A DNA stretch of 64,000 bases from Vibrio proteolyticus NBRC 13287. Lineage in GTDB: Bacteria; Pseudomonadota; Gammaproteobacteria; Enterobacterales; Vibrionaceae. The stretch is taken from positions 186,001 to 250,000 of the forward strand of contig NZ_BATJ01000006.1 of assembly GCF_000467125.1 (NCBI RefSeq). The letters run 5' to 3'. Numbering within the stretch: the first letter of the stretch is position 1; each line of letters begins with the position of its first letter. Made by a program: the position numbers and the translations under genes. Positions 1 to 8,659 of the stretch are shown here, one piece after another. The notes under the pieces were generated by a model that saw nothing but the letters and a program-made list of their open reading frames with translations, was not told the origin of the DNA and made no database searches.

Positions 1-2
1 AG

Positions 3-833
3 TGGATGGACGGTTGGGAAACCCGACGTAAACGCGGAGAAGGCTACGATTTCTGTGTTGTACGCTTAGGTTTAGCCGGAACGATTGCGGGCGTAGATAT
101 CGATACCAGTTTCTTTACTGGTAACTTTCCGCCTTCGGCCTCGCTGGATGCGTGTTACTCACCACAAGGCGATCCGGATGATGCCACAGAATGGGAAGAG
201 ATCCTGCCGTCACTTAGTCTGGCTGGCGACAGCCATCACCTGCGTAACATCGAGAGCGGTAAAGTGTACACCCATGTGCGCCTCAATATTTACCCAGATG
301 GTGGTGTAGCACGTCTGCGTATTTACGGGACTCCAAGCGTGGATTGGGAAGCGATCGATACCCAGCAACAGATCGACCTGGCTGCGGTTGAGCATGGTGG
401 TCGTGCACTGGCATGCAGTGATGAACATTACGGTAAAACGTCCAATATTCTTGGCCCGGGCCGTGGTGAAAACATGGGTGATGGCTGGGAAACGGCACGA
501 CGTCGCACTCCTGGTAACGATTGGGTGATCGTGGCCTTAGGTCATGCAGGGAATATCGAACGAGTGGTTGTCGACACCGCACACTTCAAAGGGAACTACC
601 CGGACAGCTGTTCTATTCAGGCTGCCTACGTCAAAGGTGGTACCGACGATCAGGTTGCGACACAAAGCTTGTTCTGGCGTGAATTGTTACCAGCGCAGAA
701 ACTCAGTGCACATGAAATCCATGAGTTTGTGTCGCAAGTGAACGATATCGGGCCTGTGACGCATGTGCGTCTGAACATTTTCCCGGATGGTGGTGTTAGC
801 CGCCTACGTTTGTTCGGCACTAAAGCCGGTTAA
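3..833 (+). CDS. alc: Allantoicase (C-terminal part; 5' end cut by window edge)
   Basis: Hydrolyses allantoate to ureidoglycolate and urea in the cytoplasm. The frame is open from the first bases, and the protein starts in the middle of the first of two homologous allantoicase domains ([11 protein letters not shown] near the edge). The second domain begins near residue 155 with [11 protein letters not shown]. Both domains end with the repeated pattern [16 protein letters not shown]. The family is about 330 residues, so roughly 55-60 residues lie upstream of the window. It is followed after 20 bp by allA and then puuD, forming a purine-degradation operon. The methionine at position 6 is inside the domain and is not the start. 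Confidence 0.93.
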   Translation, partial: WMDGWETRRKRGEGYDFCVVRLGLAGTIAGVDIDTSFFTGNFPPSASLDACYSPQGDPDDATEWEEILPSLSLAGDSHHLRNIESGKVYTHVRLNIYPDGGVARLRIYGTPSVDWEAIDTQQQIDLAAVEHGGRALACSDEHYGKTSNILGPGRGENMGDGWETARRRTPGNDWVIVALGHAGNIERVVVDTAHFKGNYPDSCSIQAAYVKGGTDDQVATQSLFWRELLPAQKLSAHEIHEFVSQVNDIGPVTHVRLNIFPDGGVSRLRLFGTKAG

Positions 834-853
834 TTCACAGCAAGGGAAGCACT

Positions 854-1417
854 ATGAGCAATGGAATTCGCCGTCTGAAAATAGAACCTCTCAATAAAGA
901 TGCATTTGCTGAGTTTGGGGATGTGATTGAAACCGAAAACAGTGATTACTTCATGATCAATAACGGTTCAACGCGCCGTTACCACAAACTTGCCAGTGCG
1001 GACGTGGCGGATCAGGGTGGTCAGGCCATCCTGAGTATTTTTCAGGCCACACCGCTAGAGTATCCGCTGACGATACGGATGCTGGAACGCCATCCTTTAG
1101 GCTCTCAGGCGTTCGTTCCATTGTTTGGGCGACCTTATCTGATTGTTGTTGCGCCGAAAGGCGATCATCCGCAGTTATCTCATTGCCGGGCGTTCATTAG
1201 CAACGGACGTCAAGGGGTCAATTACCACAAAGGGGTTTGGCACCATCCGGTTCTGGCGCTGAGTGATCAGGATCAGTTTCTGATCGTTGATCGGGCTGGT
1301 GAGGGGCATAACTGTGATGAAGTATTCTTTGACACCGATTTGGTGTCACTGCATCTGGAAGACATTCCGGGCAACAGCAACAAGGAAGAGATACAGCAAG
1401 ACGTGGTCTCGCTGTAA
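854..1417 (+). CDS. allA: Ureidoglycolate lyase AllA
   Basis: Cleaves ureidoglycolate to glyoxylate and urea, directly after allantoicase in the pathway. The 187-residue length is close to the family's usual ~160-175. It carries the cupin-type signature expected of AllA, including NYHKGVWHHPVLAL near residue 125, which supplies metal or substrate-binding histidines. A purine-rich site (AAGGGAAG) precedes the ATG. It sits 20 bp after allantoicase and 15 bp before puuD, consistent with one transcript. Family assignment is by recognition of conserved segments. Confidence 0.9.
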   Translation: MSNGIRRLKIEPLNKDAFAEFGDVIETENSDYFMINNGSTRRYHKLASADVADQGGQAILSIFQATPLEYPLTIRMLERHPLGSQAFVPLFGRPYLIVVAPKGDHPQLSHCRAFISNGRQGVNYHKGVWHHPVLALSDQDQFLIVDRAGEGHNCDEVFFDTDLVSLHLEDIPGNSNKEEIQQDVVSL

Positions 1418-1432
1418 TACAGGAGTTTTATT

Positions 1433-2716
1433 ATGGATCCACATATCACGGAGTGGTTGAATCTGGCGATTCGCTGGGTTCACATGATAGTCGGCATCGC
1501 CTGGATTGGTGCGTCGTTTTACTTTGTCTGGCTTGAGAATAACCTCAACCGGGTTAACCCTAAAACCGGTTTGTCCGGTGACCTATGGGCTATCCATGGT
1601 GGAGGAATTTACCATCTGGAAAAATACAAATTGGCACCACCTCAAATGCCAGAAAACCTGCACTGGTTTAAATGGGAAGCGTACTTCACCTGGATCACCG
1701 GTATCGCTTTGTTGTTCGTGGTGTACTACCTGAATGCAGAGATTTATCTGATCGCTCCAGGATCGGGGCTAACGCCGAGCACGGCCGTTGCCATCGGTGT
1801 CGGTGCATTGGTTGCCGGTTGGTTTATATACGATTTGTTGTGTGACTCACCACTTGGAAAAACACCGGCGTTGCTGGGGTTGGTGCTGTTTGTGCTTTTG
1901 GTTGGCGCAGCGTATGGATTGTCTCAGGTATTCAGTGGTCGCGGTGCCTACATCCACGTCGGCGCGATCATCGGCACCATCATGGTCGGTAATGTCTTTC
2001 GCGTGATCATGCCTGCTCAGCGCGGCTTGGTGAAAGCGATTGAAGAAAACCGCGAGCCAGATCCGCTGCTTCCGGCCAAAGGCTTGTTGCGTTCACGTCA
2101 CAATAACTATCTGACGTTACCGGTACTGTTTATTATGATCAGTAACCATTTCCCGAGTACTTACGGTTCAGAATACAACTGGGCGATTCTGGCCGGTCTG
2201 GCGGTATTCAGTATTCTGGTGCGTCACTACTTCAACACTCGTCATGGCAGTCAGAAGTATGCGTGGACCATTCCGGTGGCGGCATTAGGGATGATTACAC
2301 TGGCTTTTATTACGTCACCGTATGCCAGTCAGCCATCATCAGCGCCGATTGCGAAAGTGGCCACACAAAGCAGTCAAGTGTCTGATGAGGCGCAAGCATC
2401 CGCAGGCACCAAGGCTCAACCGGTTTCTCATGACGCAGATGTCACCGAGCATGGGATCGCTTTTGCTAAGGTAAATGAAGTGATTCAGGAGCGCTGCTCA
2501 GTCTGCCATTCTGCGAATCCGACTCACGCTGCGTTTAAAACGGCGCCAGCAGGTGTCATTCTGGATACCCCGGAAGAGATCAAAAATAATGCACCAAGGA
2601 TTATTGCTCAGGCGGTTGCCACTAAGGTAATGCCGTTGGGTAACCTGACTCAAATGACCGATGATGAACGAGCCCTCATCGGGAATTGGGTAGAGCAGGG
2701 CGCGAGTATCCAGTAG
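1433..2716 (+). CDS. puuD: Urate oxidase PuuD: membrane protein fused to cytochrome c
   Basis: Oxidises urate to 5-hydroxyisourate and passes electrons to the respiratory chain through a C-terminal cytochrome c, unlike soluble cofactor-free uricase. Residues 1-300 are a polytopic membrane domain with several hydrophobic helices, starting WLNLAIRWVHMIVGIAWIG (DUF989 / urate oxidase N-terminal type). A Ser/Ala/Gln-rich linker leads to a single heme site CSVCH at residues 355-359. AGGAG stands just upstream of the ATG. It is the third gene of the alc-allA-puuD run and ends before stacked hairpins and a terminator. No transthyretin-like hydrolase or OHCU decarboxylase is visible nearby. Confidence 0.9.
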   Translation: MDPHITEWLNLAIRWVHMIVGIAWIGASFYFVWLENNLNRVNPKTGLSGDLWAIHGGGIYHLEKYKLAPPQMPENLHWFKWEAYFTWITGIALLFVVYYLNAEIYLIAPGSGLTPSTAVAIGVGALVAGWFIYDLLCDSPLGKTPALLGLVLFVLLVGAAYGLSQVFSGRGAYIHVGAIIGTIMVGNVFRVIMPAQRGLVKAIEENREPDPLLPAKGLLRSRHNNYLTLPVLFIMISNHFPSTYGSEYNWAILAGLAVFSILVRHYFNTRHGSQKYAWTIPVAALGMITLAFITSPYASQPSSAPIAKVATQSSQVSDEAQASAGTKAQPVSHDADVTEHGIAFAKVNEVIQERCSVCHSANPTHAAFKTAPAGVILDTPEEIKNNAPRIIAQAVATKVMPLGNLTQMTDDERALIGNWVEQGASIQ

Positions 2717-2728
2717 CGTCGGCTCAGG

Positions 2729-2769
2729 ATCTGCCGCTTAGGCGGCAGATTGCGCTGCTTGGCAGCGCA
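2729..2769 (+). repeat. Two adjacent perfect hairpins after puuD
   Basis: A 9-bp stem (ATCTGCCGC, 2729-2737 with 2742-2750) is followed immediately by an 8-bp stem (TGCGCTGC, 2751-2758 with 2762-2769). Neither is followed by a T-run. They precede a conventional terminator, so they may stabilise the 3' end of the transcript. Confidence 0.7.
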
Positions 2770-2806
2770 CTTAACAATCTCTCGTCATTTCGCACACCTT
2801 TCTGCG

Positions 2807-2832
2807 CCCCGGCCCCTGTCCGGGGATTTTTT
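2807..2832 (+). terminator. Rho-independent terminator of alc-allA-puuD
   Basis: CCCCGG / CCGGGG stem (2807-2812 with 2820-2825), 7-nt loop, then ATTTTTT. Confidence 0.8.
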
Positions 2833-2873
2833 GTATTAAGCCAATAAGCGAGTGTAGAAAGTTTTATTCAAGG

Positions 2874-2928
2874 CATAACCAGCGAAACGTACCTCAACTG
2901 GCCTCTGGCTTCTGAACGCTTTGTTATG
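2874..2928. other. attC-like hairpin (candidate lone integron recombination site)
   Basis: CATAAC-c-AGCG (2874-2884) can pair with CGCT-tt-GTTATG (2917-2928). The outer and inner boxes are separated by unequal unpaired bases, as in R''L''/L'R' of attC sites, and the right end is AACGCTTTGTTATG. The centre shows no strong pairing, the site is short, and no integrase or further copies are visible. Resemblance only. Confidence 0.25.
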
Positions 2929-3005
2929 AATGCAAGTAGCGCCAGTGTTTCAGACTCCGACATATAGACGTCATATGTCTATCTAGATTGTGAATTGACT
3001 AATAA

Positions 3006-3036
3006 AGTAAAAGCAGCCTTTTGGGCTGCTTTTACT
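3006..3036. terminator. Strong hairpin, probable bidirectional terminator
   Basis: Perfect 13-bp stem AGTAAAAGCAGCC (3006-3018) with 3024-3036, 5-nt loop, T-rich on both strands. It marks the left border of the island between puuD and the toxin-like gene. There is no intact gene beside it that it clearly serves. Confidence 0.6.
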
Positions 3037-3141
3037 ATTTTCTATTTCTCCTACGCTGAAAATAGCGTATAGGCTGAATGTCATCATTCGGCTCCGTATA
3101 TACTGGATTGTCCTTGACGATAAGTATAGAAAAGGTACTAG

Positions 3142-3596
3142 TTCAACAGTCATATCACTCAGGTTACCCACCAGTTCACCAGCCCCCTCATTGGTATCGA
3201 TGATAACGTTACCCGCATCGATGATGCAGCGAGCGCAAGAATACAGTCTGACACAAAGTATTCCAAACGACGCTCTTTGCAAAGTCAGCGTATGCTGAAT
3301 GAGCCAGTCCAGTTGGTGTCCAAACAAGTCCTGTCAGCCGCGACACTCAACAAAGCGGAGATCTTGAACCGTTCCGTGAAATGATTCAGGAGAAGCAACA
3401 GACCTTTCTTGATGAAGTGAGTCTGGTTTTTAATGTACTCAACGATGGCGACTTTTTGCCGGCACTGCAATTTGTTCTGGCATTGAATGATACGTTGCTC
3501 GCGAGTGCCTTTGACAGCGTCGATGTGTATCGATTGATGATGCAATATTCACCGAGATTATCAAAACAAAGCGCCGCCCGGTTAAGCTCACTGTGA
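3142..3596 (+). pseudogene. Decayed reading frame upstream of the effector-like gene
   Basis: One + frame is open from 3142 to a stop at 3382. A second frame, open from 3303 to 3596, continues coding-like sequence (EMIQEKQQTFLDEVSLVFNV...). The two overlap around 3303-3384, as expected if a single-base shift split one gene. No credible start with a ribosome site is seen. I do not recognise the family. Its position just ahead of the toxin-like gene suggests a remnant of an associated gene, but this is inference. Confidence 0.35.
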
Positions 3597-3729
3597 CCTT
3601 CTCCTTAAATTTCTACAAAGGGCAAAATCACCAGTCAATCCATTATTTTGCCTAGCCTTTCCGACTACGTCTGACACCTCCCCACATCGTACAATACCGG
3701 ATTTGTGATGTCGTTTTTGGGAAGCCCTC

Positions 3730-5484
3730 ATGTCAATAGACTTTGATTCGTCACGTAAGGTGGTACGCGCAGGTTATAAACTCGTTGTGGACGAGACTGC
3801 ACTGACCCGTCCTGCGGAGGGGCCCGTCAAGGACATATCCGAGAAAGCGCCGGGACAAGAAGTGAACCTCAAGCTCTACTGCACCCCGGATGAGCTCAAT
3901 ACTTTACAGACTGGCCTCTGGCTGCTGGGTGCGACCGATAACGAAAAAGCGGTTGCCCAATGGAAAAAACAACAGACCCATGAAGGCGACTGTATTCTGA
4001 CCGCTCAGTGTTTTGAGGCCGAAGAGAAGACGCTCTATCACGATCTGTTTTTGCACAGCGGCCAGTCGGACGCGTACACGGTCATACCTAACCCGACTGA
4101 CAGCCAAAAAATCAATGCCGAATTTATACCGGTGAAGTTGGCTGTTCAGGTCAGTGAAACGCGCCTTGGCTGGCCGACCGCCGGGTATTTTTACCTGTTT
4201 TCTGAAGGCAAACTGACAAAAGAATTCAAAGTGGTCGGTTACGGTCGCTGGACGTTCCAGGTGACGCGATCGGATGCTTCAAACTTAACTGAAGAGCTGC
4301 TTTCTGAGCATCACTACGCCAGCATTTTGCTGCCCTATAAGATTGAAGGTCAGCCCGCGCCCGAGCAGCACCTGTTGTATCGGGAAGAAAAGCTTACTGC
4401 GGATGAGTTGGCCGATGCCAGAATCGATTGGCTGAACCAACATGCTATGACGCTGGATATGGACCAGGTGGTCGGTACTAAGCAAACACCACTGCTTGAA
4501 CGCAGTGGCGAACCTACACCAGAGAATGAAGCGCCCTCACCGATAGAAACCCTGGCGGCTGTGCATCCGTACGGCGACACCTGGGGACGTTACAATCAGC
4601 ATGAAATTGATGCGCAGACCGTGAACATCACGGAAAGCAAGAGCATTAAAGATAACGTGCCTGTATTAAATCCGACCTATATGTACTGGCCTCCGTACAA
4701 CTTCCTTACGGGGGAAGAGATAGAAATCAAATATGTCGGAGATAAAACAACGATAGCTCTAATGTCAATCAGTGAGGCCACTGAGTTTACCGTTAATCTT
4801 GTTGAAGAACTTGGGCTAGATGTCGCTCAGTTTATTCAAGATAACTTCGATACCAACAATACGAAGAGCTATCTTACTACCATCAAAGACACCTATGGAC
4901 TCTATGATGGACTAAAGGGAGCAGAGGATACAGCTATAGCCCTAGGAGGTCTTGGCGTTACTGCTTATGTTAAAGAGATTAATGGCAAAGATTGGCTAAT
5001 ACTAAAGAACTTTAAACGCCACCTTAAGACTTTACTCAAAGGCCAAAAGTGGGGAGCAAGTAATCCACAGGTATTAAAATATGGTATCGGACTGCTTGAA
5101 GGTCAAGGCCACTTAGCATATCTAAGAACCACCGTACAACTAGAAGTCATTTTGGCCGTCGGAATAAATGTTATAGATTATCTAGTAAACGATGAGAAAA
5201 CTCTTGGTGATGTTGCAGGGCATTCAACAGCAGATATTACCAAAGCCCTTGTGTCGACAGGTATCGCTACGAGAATTGTTCAAGTGGCCATGTCCGCTGT
5301 GATTCGAGGTGCGGTCGCTGCTGGCTTTGTGACAGTTTCTTCGGCTTCTATACCAATTGTTGTAACACTAGGAGCTGTCGCGATCGTTTCATATGCAGTG
5401 GGGCAAGTTCTAGATATAATTGACAATGATTATAAGTATACACAGCCAATGATTGATTCAATTAAGGAAGCGATAGATGAGTAA
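3730..5484 (+). CDS. Candidate modular antibacterial effector with hydrophobic C-terminal toxin domain
   Basis: 584 residues, no signal peptide. The N-terminal ~300 residues are soluble and include an Arg-Leu-Gly-Trp turn at 145-148 followed by GYFYLFSEGKL and, about 25 residues later, GRWTFQV. This loosely resembles the MIX-type marker of type VI secretion effectors, but I cannot confirm it. From about residue 320 (base ~4690) the DNA becomes visibly AT-rich with many ATA, CTA and AGA codons. The last ~180 residues hold several hydrophobic stretches (about 404-415, 474-487, 522-562) like a membrane-inserting toxin. The stop overlaps by 8 nt a small membrane protein that would be its immunity protein. 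GGGAAG precedes the ATG. The function is inferred from architecture. Confidence 0.55.
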   Translation: MSIDFDSSRKVVRAGYKLVVDETALTRPAEGPVKDISEKAPGQEVNLKLYCTPDELNTLQTGLWLLGATDNEKAVAQWKKQQTHEGDCILTAQCFEAEEKTLYHDLFLHSGQSDAYTVIPNPTDSQKINAEFIPVKLAVQVSETRLGWPTAGYFYLFSEGKLTKEFKVVGYGRWTFQVTRSDASNLTEELLSEHHYASILLPYKIEGQPAPEQHLLYREEKLTADELADARIDWLNQHAMTLDMDQVVGTKQTPLLERSGEPTPENEAPSPIETLAAVHPYGDTWGRYNQHEIDAQTVNITESKSIKDNVPVLNPTYMYWPPYNFLTGEEIEIKYVGDKTTIALMSISEATEFTVNLVEELGLDVAQFIQDNFDTNNTKSYLTTIKDTYGLYDGLKGAEDTAIALGGLGVTAYVKEINGKDWLILKNFKRHLKTLLKGQKWGASNPQVLKYGIGLLEGQGHLAYLRTTVQLEVILAVGINVIDYLVNDEKTLGDVAGHSTADITKALVSTGIATRIVQVAMSAVIRGAVAAGFVTVSSASIPIVVTLGAVAIVSYAVGQVLDIIDNDYKYTQPMIDSIKEAIDE

Positions 5485-5920
5485 AGTTAAAGATCTACTC
5501 TGGAATGCAGTAGGTATCATCGGCATTGTTATTCTAGGATGGGGGTACGCTCATCAATTTAAAGCGCACCTTAACTTATTAACAAACGGTTTTATGAGTG
5601 TGAGCACATTTACTGTATATGGCTACGCATCTTATATTGTGTTTTTTGTCATTATTGGCTTTTTGATTGCGTGTTTAACGGTTTTTGCCAAAGCCTATTA
5701 TGATGTGAAATTGAAAGGTCGCTCGACAGAGTGCTATCTCCCAAAAGCTTTGACTCTAGGCCTTAGTATTTTAGTAGTATTTATCATTATGGGAGGAGCA
5801 TTACGATATTTCATTGCAAATACTTACCAAAATCTTGGTTATGATATTTGCCCTAAAAATAGAGCTGTTGAACGTTACTCTAAAGACGTTTATGTCAACT
5901 CATTAAGTTTATGTGAATGA
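5477..5920 (+). CDS. Small polytopic membrane protein, probable immunity protein
   Basis: 147 residues with about three membrane helices (near 8-27, 45-72 and 90-113) and a C-terminal tail containing paired cysteines (DICPKNR ... LSLCE). The layout recalls DUF1240-type proteins; this is a tentative resemblance. The ATG lies inside the last codons of the upstream gene (8-nt overlap), so the two are translationally coupled. The gene is as AT-rich as the 3' half of its neighbour. A membrane immunity protein is what a pore-forming or membrane-active toxin would need. Sure as a gene, less so as to role. Confidence 0.6.
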   Translation: MSKVKDLLWNAVGIIGIVILGWGYAHQFKAHLNLLTNGFMSVSTFTVYGYASYIVFFVIIGFLIACLTVFAKAYYDVKLKGRSTECYLPKALTLGLSILVVFIIMGGALRYFIANTYQNLGYDICPKNRAVERYSKDVYVNSLSLCE

Positions 5921-6072
5921 TAGAGTTATAGTTTAATTAAATACTGTCGTGATTTTCCTATGTTTTGGTTTAGGCGGTAACTTAACCCCATCTCTTTTTA
6001 TTAAAACACTAGCTATTCCCCGCACACCATAATAGTGTCGTATCGCCTTAAAACGAGAGTGGGAATAGCCGT

Positions 6073-6255
6073 ATGTTACCTGTCAAAACTGATGCCCAAC
6101 AACTGGTCCTTCTTATTGTGGAACATGCCCGACAGGGTGTGCCGGATCCTTATATTATTGCTGAAGCATTGCCTGATTATTCCATCCACCATGTTGCATT
6201 TGTCATTGAGCAATTGGCCCAGTTGCCTTACCCCGACCTTAGCCAACTCATATGA
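6073..6255 (+). CDS. Small hypothetical protein (60 aa)
   Basis: 60 residues, MLPVKTDAQQLVLLIVEHARQ at the start, predicted mostly helical with a pattern (ALPDYSIHHVAFVIEQLAQL) like a small helix-turn-helix. A purine-rich GAGTGGGAATAG lies before the ATG. A longer overlapping frame (from 6035) looks less like protein. It stands alone between the immunity-like gene and the convergent guaD. I do not recognise it. Confidence 0.4.
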   Translation: MLPVKTDAQQLVLLIVEHARQGVPDPYIIAEALPDYSIHHVAFVIEQLAQLPYPDLSQLI

Positions 6256-6357
6256 GACAGCTAACTGTACAAATATACAGTAAATCATGATGGGGTTGTT
6301 TCGTGTTTTGATGCCTTGAGTACCTGAGACCCGGCCCCTGGAGAGGAAGCAGCAAAG

Positions 6358-6379
6358 CGCCACGCGAGAAAGCGTGGCG
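6358..6379 (-). terminator. Hairpin after guaD
   Basis: 8-bp stem CGCCACGC / GCGTGGCG with a 6-nt loop just past the guaD stop. Only a broken T-stretch follows on the - strand, so termination is likely but not certain. Confidence 0.5.
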
Positions 6380-6393
6380 TAAAGAGTGGCTGT

Positions 6394-7731
6394 TTAGCTA
6401 GCGATCTTTTTATCCCGGATGCCGCCTCGGGAGTCGTAGGCTTTTTCGCCGTAGATGTAAGTTTCGCAAACAGTTCGATCGTCGCCAAGGCTCATTAGTA
6501 CGAACAATTTTTCTTCCAATGTTGTTGCCTGATTCATTCGAAAACGCATTAGCTGCGTCGCGTGCAAGTCCAGAACAACAAAATCGGCTTCTTTCCCGAC
6601 ATTGAGGTTGCCTATCTGATCATCCAGATGCAGCGCGCGGGCGCCGCCTAGTGTGGCGAGGAACAGTGATTTAAGCGGGTGCAACTTCTCTTGTTGCAAC
6701 TGCATGATTTTGTACGCTTCGCTCATGGTTTGCAGGATAGAGAAACTGGTACCAGCGCCCACATCGGTGCCCATACCAACACGCACACCATGTTGCTCCA
6801 TTTTGGGCAATCGGAACAGCCCTGAACCGAGAAACAGGTTTGATGTTGGACAGAAGGCGATGGCGGACTCTGTGTCAGCCAGACGTTGGCACTCACAGTC
6901 GGATAAGTGAATGCCATGGGCAAAGACGGATCGTTTGTGCAAGAGACCGTAATGATCGTACACATCCAGATAGCTGTTGCGTTCAGGAAACAGTTCCAAA
7001 ACCCACTCGATTTCTTTTTTGTTTTCAGAAAGGTGGGTGTGCATGTAAACATCCGGGTACTCTTCGAGCAGCTTTCCGACCGTCGCTAGTTGCTCCGGTG
7101 TACTGGTGGGCGCAAAGCGGGGCGTCACTGCATATAACAAGCGACCGCGCTTATGCCATTTCTCGATCAGCGCTTTGGAGTCTGCGTAGCCAGATTCCGG
7201 TGTGTCTCTCAGGTAATCCGGTGCGTTTCTGTCCATCAGAACTTTACCAGCGATCATCCGGACATTGCGTCGTTCCGCTTCCTGAAAGAACACATCCACA
7301 GACTCTTTATGTACGGTGCCAAACACCAGAGCCGTGGTGGTACCGTTACTGGCCAGTTCATCCAAAAACAGTTTGGCGACTTTATGTGCGTACACTGGAT
7401 TTTTAAATCGCCGCTCTTCCGGAAACGTGTAGTTCTCAAGCCAATCAAGAAGTTGTTCGCCATAAGAGGCGATCATTCCGGTCTGCGGATAGTGTATATG
7501 GGTATCGATAAATCCCGAAGTAATAAGCTTGTCTTTGTACTGGGTAACGTGCAACCCGCGAGGTTGGCGTTTGAGTACCTCGGTTGCCGGGCCAACATCA
7601 ATGATGTGTCCATGCTCAACCACCAACAGGCCGTCTTCAAAATATTGATAAGAGTGTTCCAGCCCGACATCTTTAGGGTCGGCAATACTGTGCAGTATGC
7701 TGGCGCGATAAGCTTTTCTTTGCGTAGTCAT
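6394..7731 (-). CDS. guaD: Guanine deaminase
   Basis: Deaminates guanine to xanthine, feeding xanthine dehydrogenase encoded just upstream. 445 residues, typical for the family. Amidohydrolase features are clear: the metal-binding FIDTHIHYPQTGMIASYG near residue 73, SVFAHGIHLSD, IAFCPTSNLFLGSG and GMGTDVGAGTSFS carrying the late catalytic aspartate. An AAGGAAG ribosome site precedes the ATG. It is the last gene of xdhA-xdhB-xdhC-guaD, 27 bp after xdhC. Confidence 0.95.
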   Translation of the reverse strand: MTTQRKAYRASILHSIADPKDVGLEHSYQYFEDGLLVVEHGHIIDVGPATEVLKRQPRGLHVTQYKDKLITSGFIDTHIHYPQTGMIASYGEQLLDWLENYTFPEERRFKNPVYAHKVAKLFLDELASNGTTTALVFGTVHKESVDVFFQEAERRNVRMIAGKVLMDRNAPDYLRDTPESGYADSKALIEKWHKRGRLLYAVTPRFAPTSTPEQLATVGKLLEEYPDVYMHTHLSENKKEIEWVLELFPERNSYLDVYDHYGLLHKRSVFAHGIHLSDCECQRLADTESAIAFCPTSNLFLGSGLFRLPKMEQHGVRVGMGTDVGAGTSFSILQTMSEAYKIMQLQQEKLHPLKSLFLATLGGARALHLDDQIGNLNVGKEADFVVLDLHATQLMRFRMNQATTLEEKLFVLMSLGDDRTVCETYIYGEKAYDSRGGIRDKKIAS

Positions 7732-7758
7732 TGATTGCTTCCTTTTAACTCTTGCGAG

Positions 7759-8610
7759 TTAAGCGATCTTCTCTTCCATGGTGATATCGCGCTGCGACTC
7801 TGGCTCACTGTGTGTGGCAGGGCGCTTTGGTTCAAGTGTGACACCCTGATAATGTGCGATCAGTTCACCCGCAACCGATACCGCGATTTCTGCCGGGTGT
7901 TTCCCATTTACCGCACTAATGCCTATCGGACATATCATTGAGTGAATTTGCGCTTCACTGTAGCCGCGTTGTGCCAGGCGCATATCAAATTTTTTGCGCT
8001 TGGTGACCGAGCCAATCATGCCGAAATAGGCGCTGTCTGCTCGGTTAATGATGGCTTTGGCCAGTTCAAAATCGAGCTGGTGGTTATGCGTCATCACCAG
8101 GTAATAACTGTTCGCGGGTTGGTCCGCAACGTCACCGACAGGATCATCGCTGACCACTTTCTGCACGCCGTGAGGGAGAGAATCCGGGAAGACATCTTCC
8201 CGCTCATCAATCCAGGTCACGCGAAATGGAAGAGTGGAGACGATATGCAAAAGGGCTTTGGCTACGTGGCCGGCACCAAAAACAACCAAGTGTTTCTGCT
8301 GGGTACCAATAGGTTCGAAACTGAGTGTTGCCATACCACCGCAGCATTGGCCGAGTCTTGCGCCCAGATTGAAGCGCTCCACTTTCAGCGCATGCTCGCC
8401 GGACTGCAACATGTCTTGCGCCATCTGAGTCGCGAGGTGCTCCAGATGTCCGCCGCCAATGGTGGCGATCACGCGATCCTGTGTCACCAGCATTTTGGTT
8501 CCGGCATCACGGGGTACAGAACCGCGATCTTCAAGCACAGTGACCATGACGCATGGCTCGCTGTTCTTTTCCAGTTGCGCCAGCTCTTGAATCCAATTGT
8601 CCTTAAACAT
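7759..8610 (-). CDS. xdhC: Xanthine dehydrogenase accessory protein XdhC
   Basis: Binds the molybdenum cofactor and helps insert the sulfurated form into xanthine dehydrogenase. 283 residues with the XdhC/CoxI N-terminal domain (PCVMVTVLEDRGSVPRDAGTKMLV) and a C-terminal Rossmann-like domain (VVFGAGHVAKALLHIV). A good AAGGAGAGAG site precedes the ATG. It lies 49 bp after xdhB and 27 bp before guaD, in the usual xdhABC order. Confidence 0.93.
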   Translation of the reverse strand: MFKDNWIQELAQLEKNSEPCVMVTVLEDRGSVPRDAGTKMLVTQDRVIATIGGGHLEHLATQMAQDMLQSGEHALKVERFNLGARLGQCCGGMATLSFEPIGTQQKHLVVFGAGHVAKALLHIVSTLPFRVTWIDEREDVFPDSLPHGVQKVVSDDPVGDVADQPANSYYLVMTHNHQLDFELAKAIINRADSAYFGMIGSVTKRKKFDMRLAQRGYSEAQIHSMICPIGISAVNGKHPAEIAVSVAGELIAHYQGVTLEPKRPATHSEPESQRDITMEEKIA

Positions 8611-8659
8611 AGCTCTCTCCTTGAATTCAGCCAGCTCTCAACGAACTGGCATGCTTGCG

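Noticed and set aside
2983..3327. 114-residue - strand frame
   Set aside because: It contains the terminator hairpin at 3006-3036 and shows no family resemblance; the + frames here read better.
6840..7406. 188-residue + frame inside guaD
   Set aside because: Antisense shadow of a clear guanine deaminase; composition rich in Arg/Cys/Trp is not protein-like.
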